The translations under genes and the position numbers were made by a program. From Hyphomicrobiales bacterium (GTDB lineage Bacteria; Pseudomonadota; Alphaproteobacteria; Rhizobiales; Methyloligellaceae): a DNA stretch of 64,000 nt. The notes below the pieces were generated by a model. That model was given only the letters and a program-made list of their open reading frames with translations. It did not search any database and was not told the DNA's origin. Positions 32,547-39,660 of this stretch are shown piece after piece. The stretch is taken from positions 1 through 64,000 of the forward strand of contig JANQLP010000155.1 in the NCBI GenBank assembly GCA_028280515.1. The letters run 5' to 3'. Each line of letters starts with the position of its first letter. Within the stretch, counting starts at the first letter, position 1.

Positions 32547-32936
32547 ATGATGGCCAGCAAAGAGATTATCGAAAGCGCGGCCATGCCGCAGGCGCTCGCA
32601 CGGTATTCGCAAGCCGCAAAGGTTGGCGAATTGCTGTTCGTATCGGGTCAGGTTGGTATCAATCCCGAGACGGGCGAAGTGGCCGGTCCGGACTTCGAGA
32701 CACAAGCACGCCAGGCATTCGAGAACATGCGCGCCGTATTGGCTGCGGCCGGATGCGGCATGAGTGACGTCGTCAAGACCACCGGCTGGGTCGCGGATCC
32801 AGATGCGTTCGCAGATTTCAACGCATTGTTCGCGGAGTTCTTCCCCGAAGCCCCGCCGACGCGGTCGACGCCGATCGTGGCTCTTCCCAAGGGATTGAAA
32901 TTCTCCATCGAGTGCATTGCGCGCGTGCCTGACTGA
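32547..32936 (+). CDS. ridA: RidA-family (YjgF/YER057c/UK114) deaminase
   Basis: A 129-residue RidA-type protein that hydrolyses reactive enamine/imine intermediates. The core reads ALARYSQAAKVGELLFVSGQVGINPETGEV, then NMRAVLAAAGCGMSDVVKTTGWV and PPTRSTPIVALPKGLKFSIECIARVPD. The catalytic Arg of RST and the Glu of IEC are present, so it is probably an active imine deaminase. A GGGGG site precedes two adjacent ATGs (32547, 32550). The methyltransferase gene is convergent, six bases away. Confidence 0.92.
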   Translation: MMASKEIIESAAMPQALARYSQAAKVGELLFVSGQVGINPETGEVAGPDFETQARQAFENMRAVLAAAGCGMSDVVKTTGWVADPDAFADFNALFAEFFPEAPPTRSTPIVALPKGLKFSIECIARVPD

Positions 32937-32942
32937 GGGCGC

Positions 32943-33623
32943 TCAGACCTTCTTCGCGACGATGAACCGGCTCGGAGGGGACACCGAGTGGTTTTCCGCC
33001 TCGAGTATCTCAAATCCGGCGTTCGCGACCGCGGATTCGAGTTCGTCCGCGGTCAGCAGGCTGACGTAGGGCGCATAGCCGAAGAACCGCATGACGGCGA
33101 TCGGGATGCCCCAGAGTCGGGTCTGGTCGGCGATACAGACGGTCTTGGAGATCAGCAGTCCGTCCGGTTTCAGGAGATCACGTATCCTCTTCAGCGTCCC
33201 GGGCAGGTCTTCCACCAGATGCAGGAAGCTGAACCCCATAACGGCATCGTAGGTGCCCGGCTCGAAGGCCTCGGAGAACGGCGTCCCGACGACGAAGTCG
33301 ATGTTCCCGGTTCCACTTTTCTTGGCCTTGGCCCGGCCGATCTCGATCATCGTGCTTGAGAAATCACTGGCTGTAATGTGTTTGACGCGAGGGCTGAGAA
33401 GCAGGGCGGTTGAGGCCGTGCCGCAGCCGACTTCGAGGACACGGTCGGTGGGTTTGAGATATGACCGGACGCGCTCCATGGTGTGCTCGTAGGCGGGCAT
33501 ATTCTTGATCGGCCGCTTCGAGTACTTCTCGGCGTTCCGGTCCCAGAATGCGGTGCTGTAGTCCATCTCGTTCCCGTCTTCACGATGTTGCGTTTGGATA
33601 GACGTCGCTGGTGATGTTGTCAT
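32943..33623 (-). CDS. Class I SAM-dependent methyltransferase
   Basis: A 226-residue methyltransferase. SAM-binding motif I DRVLEVGCGTASTALLL, then ITASDFSSTMIEIGRAKA and DAVMGFSFLHLVEDLPGTLKRI. The start AFWDRNAEKYSKRPIKNMPAY is common in a small group that methylates unknown small molecules. The ATG at 33623 has GAGAGGA eight bases upstream; an ATG at 33566 (MDYSTAF) also has a fair site and gives the length usual for relatives. Divergent from the LysR gene at 33818, which may regulate it. Confidence 0.85.
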   Translation of the reverse strand: MTTSPATSIQTQHREDGNEMDYSTAFWDRNAEKYSKRPIKNMPAYEHTMERVRSYLKPTDRVLEVGCGTASTALLLSPRVKHITASDFSSTMIEIGRAKAKKSGTGNIDFVVGTPFSEAFEPGTYDAVMGFSFLHLVEDLPGTLKRIRDLLKPDGLLISKTVCIADQTRLWGIPIAVMRFFGYAPYVSLLTADELESAVANAGFEILEAENHSVSPPSRFIVAKKV

Positions 33624-33817
33624 GAAAATGTTCCTCTCAACTTGGCGACGGCGACGCGCCGTTTCATCCACACACCTGCTCCTGCCGCCGCCAGCGCGCC
33701 GAGCACGTCAGCGATCAGGTGGCGCATGGTGTCGGTCAGGCCGTTCGGCACCCTGCTTACATATGCATCGATCAAATATGAATTGCCTAAATTTGCAGGC
33801 TTGATATACGAAAATGC

Positions 33818-34720
33818 ATGAATTGGGAGACCGTCACGTTCGACTGGAATCAGGCCCGCGCTTTCCTTGTCACCGCCGAGGAGGGGTCGTTGTCCGCGGC
33901 CGCGCGCGCCTTGGGGCTGACTCAACCGACCCTCGGGCGCCAGGTTGCCGCGCTTGAAGAAAGCCTGGGCGTGACCTTGTTTGAACGGGTTGGCAAGTCG
34001 CTCACCCTCACGCAGCCGGGTCTGGAACTGCTCGACCATGTGCGCGGCATGGGCGAGGCGGCGGGGCGGTTCTCGCTCGCCGCTTCAGGTCAGTCACAGA
34101 CGATCGAGGGGCACGTCAGCATCACCGCGACGAACATGATGGCGACATTTCACCTGCCGCCAGCCTTTAAAAAAATCCGTGAGACGGCGCCGGGCATCGA
34201 ACTTGAAATCCTGGCGTCGAGCGAGGTCCGTGACCTGCGCCGCCGCGAAGCGGACATCGCCATCCGTCATGGGCGACCGGAGCACCCCGAACTTATCGCC
34301 AAGCTCGTCGGTGAAACAACCGCGCATCTGTATGCCGCCAGCGAACATCTCGACGCCGTTGGCCGCCCGCAGTGTCCGGAGGACATCGCGGATGCGGATT
34401 TCATCGGTTTCGGGGATCCGACCGAGTACCTGACCCATCTGACAGACCTTGGCTTGCCGATCCGCCGTGAGAACTTCAAGACCACGACCAATAGCGGCAC
34501 GGTCATCCTCGCGCTCATGCGGCAGGGGTTCGGTATCAGCGTGCTGACCAAACAGGACGCCGACAAGGCGGACGGCATCGAACAGATTCTGCCCGATCTG
34601 CAGCCGATCCCCATCCCCATCTGGCTTGTTACGCACCGCGAGCTTCGTACCAGCCGCCGCATTCGTCTGGTGTTCAATCTGCTGGCCGAAGAGATTTCGC
34701 GGCGGGCTGGGAGCAGCTGA
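33818..34720 (+). CDS. LysR-family transcriptional regulator
   Basis: A 300-residue LysR regulator. The N-terminal helix-turn-helix reads ARAFLVTAEEGSLSAAARALGLTQPTLGRQVAALEESLGVTLFERVGKSLTLT. A periplasmic-binding-like effector domain follows from about residue 92. It is of the short-linker type that includes regulators of neighbouring oxidoreductase or methyltransferase genes. Divergent from the methyltransferase gene across 194 AT-rich bases. Confidence 0.9.
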   Translation: MNWETVTFDWNQARAFLVTAEEGSLSAAARALGLTQPTLGRQVAALEESLGVTLFERVGKSLTLTQPGLELLDHVRGMGEAAGRFSLAASGQSQTIEGHVSITATNMMATFHLPPAFKKIRETAPGIELEILASSEVRDLRRREADIAIRHGRPEHPELIAKLVGETTAHLYAASEHLDAVGRPQCPEDIADADFIGFGDPTEYLTHLTDLGLPIRRENFKTTTNSGTVILALMRQGFGISVLTKQDADKADGIEQILPDLQPIPIPIWLVTHRELRTSRRIRLVFNLLAEEISRRAGSS

Positions 34721-34779
34721 TTGGTCAAACGGTGAATTCAATTCCCACGTTCGTTCGTGAAATGCACAAGGATGTTTTA

Positions 34780-35098
34780 GATCGTCATCCCGGACAGTGC
34801 ACGCGGCACGTGATCCGGAATCCAGCGCAAAAAGAGGCAAAGCCGCTTCTGGATTCCGGCGTTCGCCGGAATGACGATGGTAAGGCAAGACCACAAAAAC
34901 CGTCATCCCGGACAAGCGGCGGCCTTGTGGGTCGATATGCCCACGACCTCGATCCGCCGCGCGATCCGGGATCCAGAGTTCAGGAATGTTGCGTGTGGGA
35001 CATCTGGTCTGGATTCCTGCTTTCGCAGGAATTTCGGACTCTAAAGCAGCCAGGCTGAAACCTGCCCCCGCGCAGGTGGGGGCCAGAATGACGGCGAG
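34780..35098. repeat. Dispersed palindromic repeat, copy A
   Basis: A mosaic of modules between two convergent genes, also found at 57004-57245 and 57775-57985. A TTCGCCGGAATGACG palindromic module is followed by an 80-base module (34900-34979) that begins CGTCATCCCGGACAAG and ends GATCCGGGATCCAGAG. It is nearly identical to 57063-57142. A CTGAAACCTGCCCCCGCGC module closes the copy. Confidence 0.8.
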
Positions 35099-35115
35099 AA
35101 AGGCGCGCGGACGTT

Positions 35116-35904
35116 TCAGCTTCCCGGCCGGTTTGACCCGCGTCGGATTGCGGCGCGGGTGCCGACGACTTTCTCCAGAAGATTGGCTGTCGCTTTGGGT
35201 GCGGATACCATCGCGTCGTGGCCGGTGGCCAGTTCGTGCATGCGCCAGCCGAGCGTCCTCGCGCGCTTGTGCGATCCGGCGGCGGGCGGATAGGCGGGAT
35301 CCGTACAGGCGATATAGTCGACGGGAATGCCGTTTGCCGGCGGGGCGTTGAGGATCAGCGGCGTCGTGCAAGTCCCAAGCGGGTGCGGAGTCAGCAGACG
35401 CTTGAGATGCGCGACCTGATCGGGCTCCGTGACGCCAAACGTCTCCGGTTCGCCCACCGGCAAGGACACGCCGCCACTGCTTTCTTGCGCCGCCGCGAGG
35501 CGTTCGTCCGCGATGTCGCCGGGCAGCTTGCCGAACCATGTTTCGGCATTGTCCATGACGGCACCGTCGAGGAAGATGAGCCGGCGCAGGCGGTGCGGTG
35601 CCCGGTCCGCCACGCCGAGGATGACCGCGCCCGCGAAGCTGTGCCCCACAAGTGTCACATCCTCGAGTTCGTTCCAGTGCAGGTGGTTGACGATATCGCC
35701 GATGAAGGTGTCGAAGGTGATGTCCTTCGACATCAGATGCGATCGTTCGCCGAGCCCCGTCTGCGTTGGCGCCGTGACAGCGTGGCCACGTGCGCGCAAG
35801 ATATCGGCGACGTCCTTCCAGCACCATCCGCCGTGCCACATTCCGTGTACCAACACGAATGTGAGGGGCGCCTTCTTGCGCGTCTTTGTCGTCTTTGCAG
35901 CCAC
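35116..35904 (-). CDS. Alpha/beta hydrolase (methylesterase/salicylate-esterase-like)
   Basis: A 262-residue alpha/beta hydrolase. LVHGMWHGGWCWKDVADIL holds the oxyanion-hole HG, LVGHSFAGAVILG the nucleophile Ser, and ELATGHDAMVSAPK the catalytic His. The overall pattern matches small bacterial esterases related to plant methylesterases and hydroxynitrile lyases. The substrate is unknown. It stands alone and is convergent with the LysR gene across repeat copy A. Confidence 0.88.
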   Translation of the reverse strand: MAAKTTKTRKKAPLTFVLVHGMWHGGWCWKDVADILRARGHAVTAPTQTGLGERSHLMSKDITFDTFIGDIVNHLHWNELEDVTLVGHSFAGAVILGVADRAPHRLRRLIFLDGAVMDNAETWFGKLPGDIADERLAAAQESSGGVSLPVGEPETFGVTEPDQVAHLKRLLTPHPLGTCTTPLILNAPPANGIPVDYIACTDPAYPPAAGSHKRARTLGWRMHELATGHDAMVSAPKATANLLEKVVGTRAAIRRGSNRPGS

Positions 35905-35996
35905 GGATCACTCATGCCCCGACAACGCGGAAGAGGCAAGAGGGAGAGAAAGGAGGGGGGCGTGTCGGCCGTAAAACTGCGTGTTCTCAAAATGAA

Positions 35997-36021
35997 GGCG
36001 GACCGCATTTCGCGGTCCGCC
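35997..36021 (-). terminator. Terminator after the two small ORFs
   Basis: A perfect 10-bp stem GGCGGACCGC (35997-36006) with GCGGTCCGCC (36012-36021) and a five-base loop; on the minus strand TTCATTTTG follows. It is 62 bases beyond the 29-codon ORF. Confidence 0.7.
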
Positions 36022-36083
36022 CAGTATCGATGAGACAGTCGTGCAGGGGGACGTGTGAGATTGGACTGTAACCGCCCGTGCCG

Positions 36084-36173
36084 TTAAGCCGCCTTGAGCG
36101 GGATCGGCACGGCCGTCTTCATCGATGCGTCCTTGGCCACGGTCCAGCGGTCGAGCTGAATCTGATTGAGCAT
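36084..36173 (-). CDS. 29-residue micro-ORF
   Basis: A frame starting MLNQIQLDRWTVAKD and ending in PLKAA, with a strong GGAGAGG site five bases before the ATG at 36173. It has no Cys, and no membrane segment. It follows the 105-residue ORF by 60 bases and is followed by a terminator, which supports a transcribed unit. It might be a small regulatory protein or a precursor peptide; no modification enzyme is adjacent. Confidence 0.45.
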   Translation of the reverse strand: MLNQIQLDRWTVAKDASMKTAVPIPLKAA

Positions 36174-36232
36174 GTTCCTCTCCGTTATTCCTTTGTTTTC
36201 GCAGTTGGGGGGCGGCCGACCGGTCGCACCTG

Positions 36233-36550
36233 TTATGCCCAAGCAACGCCGGCAATCTTGTCCGCGCCCGGACCGCGCGCCAAGGTGCGCGCCAAACCGC
36301 CAACGAGTGCCAGCTCTTGTTCTGCCTTGAATTTCCGTCGGGTACGCCGCGGCTGTTCACCGGGGCGCAACCCGACGGCGAGGGCGATCCTGATGCCGAC
36401 GGGGAGATCGTCCTCACTGCCCGCCGGGACGTTTTCCAGTCCCGATCGGGCGTCGTTCCGGCTTCCAGGGAACTCAAACGCAGGTTGCAGCTCGTTCAAC
36501 ATGGGAACTTCACACTCGGCCTCTGAGCGATTTGACGTCTGCGTCTGCAT
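36233..36550 (-). CDS. Hypothetical protein, 105 residues
   Basis: Not recognised. MQTQTSNRSEAECEVPML leads into ELQPAFEFPGSRNDARSGLE, then a charged linker, and ends with KAEQELALVGGLARTLARGPGADKIAGVAWA. The start at 36550 was chosen because GGGAGG is five bases upstream; the open frame extends 39 codons earlier. The AT-rich block at 36660-36730 could hold its promoter. It probably forms a transcription unit with the micro-ORF at 36084. The Gly/Ala-rich tail is reminiscent of small peptide precursors, but this is weak. Confidence 0.55.
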   Translation of the reverse strand: MQTQTSNRSEAECEVPMLNELQPAFEFPGSRNDARSGLENVPAGSEDDLPVGIRIALAVGLRPGEQPRRTRRKFKAEQELALVGGLARTLARGPGADKIAGVAWA

Positions 36551-36748
36551 TCGAGCCTCCCTTTGGCTGGCTTCTCGTATGGTCTTCCGGTTCGGCGGAC
36601 TGCCACCGTCTTTCTGAAATGGGCCATTCCGGTCCGGAATGCCAATGGAATTGGATGTCAGGAACAATAGAAAAAAACTATCTAATGCTGTCGCTGCAAT
36701 AGAAAGTTGATTTGCTGTGATTTGACGCGTGGTCGGATGCCGGCGGGA

Positions 36749-36865
36749 TCAGTCTGTTCGTTTGCCAGATCTGCTGCGCTTCATGGTATCGATGGTCCGC
36801 CGCATCAGAGCGAGAAAAACCTCGCGTTCCTGAGCGGACAATCTCATGCTGATGGGTCTCAACAT
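36749..36865 (-). pseudogene. Possible remnant of a MarR-family regulator
   Basis: A 38-codon frame containing LSAQEREVFLALMRRTIDT, which resembles the C-terminal dimerisation helix of MarR regulators, then a basic tail. No DNA-binding part was found upstream. It could be chance or the end of a decayed gene. The rest of 36551-36956 shows only an AT-rich promoter-like block near 36665-36720. Confidence 0.25.
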
Positions 36866-36956
36866 CCGCGACGGCCTGAAGATGTCGGAGCGGCTGCCGC
36901 GAGGCGCGAGCCATCGGCGGGCATGAGTTGGAGACGCGGAACGGGCGCGCGCTTCG

Positions 36957-38000
36957 CTATCCCGGCTGTTTCAGGAAGGTCAGGAGCGTGAAGCGTTCGC
37001 CCGCAGTGACCGGCAGGACCTCGTGCAGCATCGAACATGAGAAGACGATGGCGCCGCCTGCGGGCGGACAGAACAGCTCATTGCCATATTCCGGGAAACG
37101 CAGATTGCCGCCCTCATACTCCCCGGTGTTCAGATTGATGGTGACCGCGTATCTGCGTTTGGCGACCGAAGGGTTGCAGTTGTCGCGGTGGACGTTGAAG
37201 AACCCGCTGTCGGTTGCCTTGTAACAACCGACGCGCAGCGCTTCCATGTCCCAGCGATGGAAGTGCAGCACCTTCTTCAGTTCGGGCACCAGGCGCGGCA
37301 TCACGCGTCCCAGTATGCGCTGTTCTATTTCCGGGTCGTTCACGATGTAGTCTTCGCGGCGCTTGATGTTCTCCGCGACGCCGGCGCGGTTGCTGGCCTC
37401 CGCGCCATAGCTCACCTTGCCGGTTTGACGTTCGCCTTCGCGCCAAAGCCCGATGAGCCACTCACAATCCTCCGGCTCGAGCACACGCGGCACGGTCAGC
37501 ACAGGCACGGTGCGCTTTACGGCCTGTGGCTCGCCCGAATAGGCGGCGTTAAGAAGCTGCTCATCGAGCCAGCCGGGCAGGGCGTCGCCGCTCTCATCGA
37601 TATTGGCGATGCCGACGATGCGCTGGTTCGGGTCAAGCACGAACACCGACGGAACGGGCACGCCGGAGAACTTCGCAAAACCCGATGTGATGTCACCATC
37701 CTCGTCGACCATTGTCCGGAACGGCCAGTCCGCCTCGCGGATCTGCTCGGCGATCTTTGCCGCATCGCCTGAACAGAACGTCGCGACCTGAACGCGGTCC
37801 TCGTTGAGCGCTTCGGTGAGTTTCGCTGTTGCGAGATCTTTCAGATTGCGGTCGCCACAGAACACCAGCGCGATCGGCTTGCCGGTCACGGCAACATAGA
37901 AGTCAAAAAGCTCGCCGTCCGTGTCCGGACAGCTGAAAACAGGGGCATGGTCACCCGGCCCCAGACGCGGTTTCACGTCAGCCCGTTGCGATGTCGACAT
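36957..38000 (-). CDS. Redoxin domain fused to a 2-oxoglutarate/Fe(II) oxygenase
   Basis: A 347-residue two-domain protein. Residues about 10-155 are a peroxiredoxin/AhpC-TSA-like fold (GDHAPVFSCPDTDG, IALVFCGDRNLKDL, FRTMVDEDGDITSGFAKF, SVFVLDPNQRIVGI). It lacks the PxxxTxxC peroxidatic motif, so it may not reduce peroxide. Residues about 170-345 are a prolyl-4-hydroxylase-like oxygenase: NVHRDN gives the first His and Asp iron ligands, MLHEVLPVTAGERFTL the distal His and the 2-oxoglutarate-binding Arg. The start at 38000 has GGGGAGGG upstream; the open frame extends 118 codons earlier without support. Confidence 0.85.
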   Translation of the reverse strand: MSTSQRADVKPRLGPGDHAPVFSCPDTDGELFDFYVAVTGKPIALVFCGDRNLKDLATAKLTEALNEDRVQVATFCSGDAAKIAEQIREADWPFRTMVDEDGDITSGFAKFSGVPVPSVFVLDPNQRIVGIANIDESGDALPGWLDEQLLNAAYSGEPQAVKRTVPVLTVPRVLEPEDCEWLIGLWREGERQTGKVSYGAEASNRAGVAENIKRREDYIVNDPEIEQRILGRVMPRLVPELKKVLHFHRWDMEALRVGCYKATDSGFFNVHRDNCNPSVAKRRYAVTINLNTGEYEGGNLRFPEYGNELFCPPAGGAIVFSCSMLHEVLPVTAGERFTLLTFLKQPG

Positions 38001-38174
38001 TTCCCTCCCCAAGAAAAGCGGAGGCAGTGTGCCAGATGATTTATGGTCCGTACACTGTAATTTGTGCACGGATGACCGGGCATGCCAGCCCGCCCGGGTC
38101 CTTATGTTCAGTATTGGAGAAGGCAGCCTGCTGCGCCTAAGATCGCCACTCCTGAAAATCCACCGGGAGCAGTC

Positions 38175-39035
38175 ATGAGCGAACCGACCGTGGCACTGGC
38201 ACTGGGTGCCGGCGGCGCCCGCGGCCTCGCCCACATCCGCGCACTGCAGGCACTCGACGATCTTGGGCTCAAGCCCGCCGTGATTGCCGGGAGTTCGATC
38301 GGTGCGATCATCGGGGCGGGCTATGCATCCGGCATGAGCGGAGACGACATGCATGCCTATGTGCGCGAGCGGTTCGAAAACCGGTTCGAGCTGCTGGCCT
38401 CTCTATGGAAACTGCGGCCCCAAGACGTGCTCCGCTTCATGGCTGAAGGCGGGCTCCGGTTGGGCGAAATCAGCATCGAACGTGTGATCGACGTCTTTCT
38501 GCCCGACCAGGTCGTTCGAGATTTCTCCGAGCTTAAGATACCGCTGCACGTGGTTGCGACCGACTATTACGCGCAACGCGATCATGTGTTCCGCTCAGGG
38601 GCATTGCGGCCAACACTGGCCGCGTCCGCGGCGATCCCTGCGGTCTTCCTGCCGGTGAAGATTGGCGGTGAGATCTATGTCGACGGCGGCATGACGAACC
38701 CGGCACCGTTCGACATCCTCGGCGGGCACGCCGACATCATCGCCGCCATAGACGTGTCCGGCGGCCCGCAAGGCGGGCGCGGCACGCGCCCCGGCAAGGT
38801 GGATATGATGTACGCCTCGACCCAGTTGATGCAGCATGCGATCATCGCCGCGAAGGCGGAAAACCACCAGCTCGATATCTGTCTGCGGCCCGACGTGGGG
38901 CGTTTTCGCGCGCTCGATTTTCTGCGGACCGAGAGCGTGCTGACGGCCTCCCTGCCGCTCCGGGACGAGTTCAAACGGGCACTTGGAGCGGCCATGGAGA
39001 ATGTCATCAAATGCCGGAACGGTTCGCCTGCATGA
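38175..39035 (+). CDS. Patatin-like phospholipase (RssA type)
   Basis: A 286-residue single-domain patatin. ALGAGGARGLAHIRAL supplies the oxyanion hole, GSSIGAIIGAGYASG the nucleophile Ser, and YVDGGMTNPAP the catalytic Asp. It lacks the C-terminal extension of the patatin at 17804. The start at 38175 has GGGAG six bases upstream. Its 3' end overlaps the convergent rhombosortase gene by 29 bases. Confidence 0.9.
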   Translation: MSEPTVALALGAGGARGLAHIRALQALDDLGLKPAVIAGSSIGAIIGAGYASGMSGDDMHAYVRERFENRFELLASLWKLRPQDVLRFMAEGGLRLGEISIERVIDVFLPDQVVRDFSELKIPLHVVATDYYAQRDHVFRSGALRPTLAASAAIPAVFLPVKIGGEIYVDGGMTNPAPFDILGGHADIIAAIDVSGGPQGGRGTRPGKVDMMYASTQLMQHAIIAAKAENHQLDICLRPDVGRFRALDFLRTESVLTASLPLRDEFKRALGAAMENVIKCRNGSPA

Positions 39036-39660
39036 GGCTGCCGGACCATCCGGTTGAGTCGTTCTTGTTCGCAACCAGCATGCACCAGCCTGCGAAGATG
39101 CATCCGGCAATAACGCCCGCAACGTGGGCGCCGATGTGCGGCGGCCAGGCAAGGCTGCTGGAGAAGACAGGGCCTATGGCCGCTTCCCATCCGATCTTGG
39201 CGAGGTCGAGACCGAAAGCCGCGAGCCAGAGCTTGTGTCCCGTCTCGCGCCACATGCCTAAAGTGAGGGCGACATAAAGCGCGTTCAGGACCGCCGACAG
39301 ACCGCAATAACAGGCCATGGCCGGGAACCCCAGAAAGAGCGCGGCGGAAATCATAAGGGCGGAGAAGCCAACAATACCGCCCGCCAATCGGCCCGGGCCA
39401 CCGAAGTCCGACGTCTCGTAGAGAAGCCCGAGGGCGAGCAGGGCGCCAACGTTGGTGACGAGGTGCTGCAGGTCAAGGTGAACGAGGTGTCCCGTCACGA
39501 ACCGCCACCATTCGCCATTGAGGATTTGGACCCGATCATAGACGAGTGGTTCCGGCGTGCCGCCAAAAAGGGCGTAGAGACCGAGGCAGATGCCGGAAAG
39601 AACGAGGGTGACCCACGGCAGGCGCAACCTGCCGTGGGGTTTGGTGCGGAAGCGCGTCAT
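39007..39660 (-). CDS. Rhombosortase-type rhomboid intramembrane protease
   Basis: A 217-residue membrane protein with six or so transmembrane helices. GEWWRFVTGHLVHLDLQHLVTNVGALLALGLL fits the N-terminal part of the rhombosortase family. The catalytic Ser122 is in CYCGLSAVLNAL and His179 in PPHIGAHVAGVIAG. Rhombosortases cleave C-terminal GlyGly-type sorting signals of exported proteins. The upstream gene encodes a protein with exactly such a C terminus and overlaps this start by four bases (39657-39660). The two are therefore translationally coupled and probably form an enzyme-substrate pair. Confidence 0.82.
   Translation of the reverse strand: MTRFRTKPHGRLRLPWVTLVLSGICLGLYALFGGTPEPLVYDRVQILNGEWWRFVTGHLVHLDLQHLVTNVGALLALGLLYETSDFGGPGRLAGGIVGFSALMISAALFLGFPAMACYCGLSAVLNALYVALTLGMWRETGHKLWLAAFGLDLAKIGWEAAIGPVFSSSLAWPPHIGAHVAGVIAGCIFAGWCMLVANKNDSTGWSGSLMQANRSGI

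Noticed and set aside
34094..35911. 605-codon open frame on the minus strand
   Set aside because: It runs antisense through the LysR gene, the repeat and the hydrolase gene in another frame; the product is Arg/Pro-rich with no domain.
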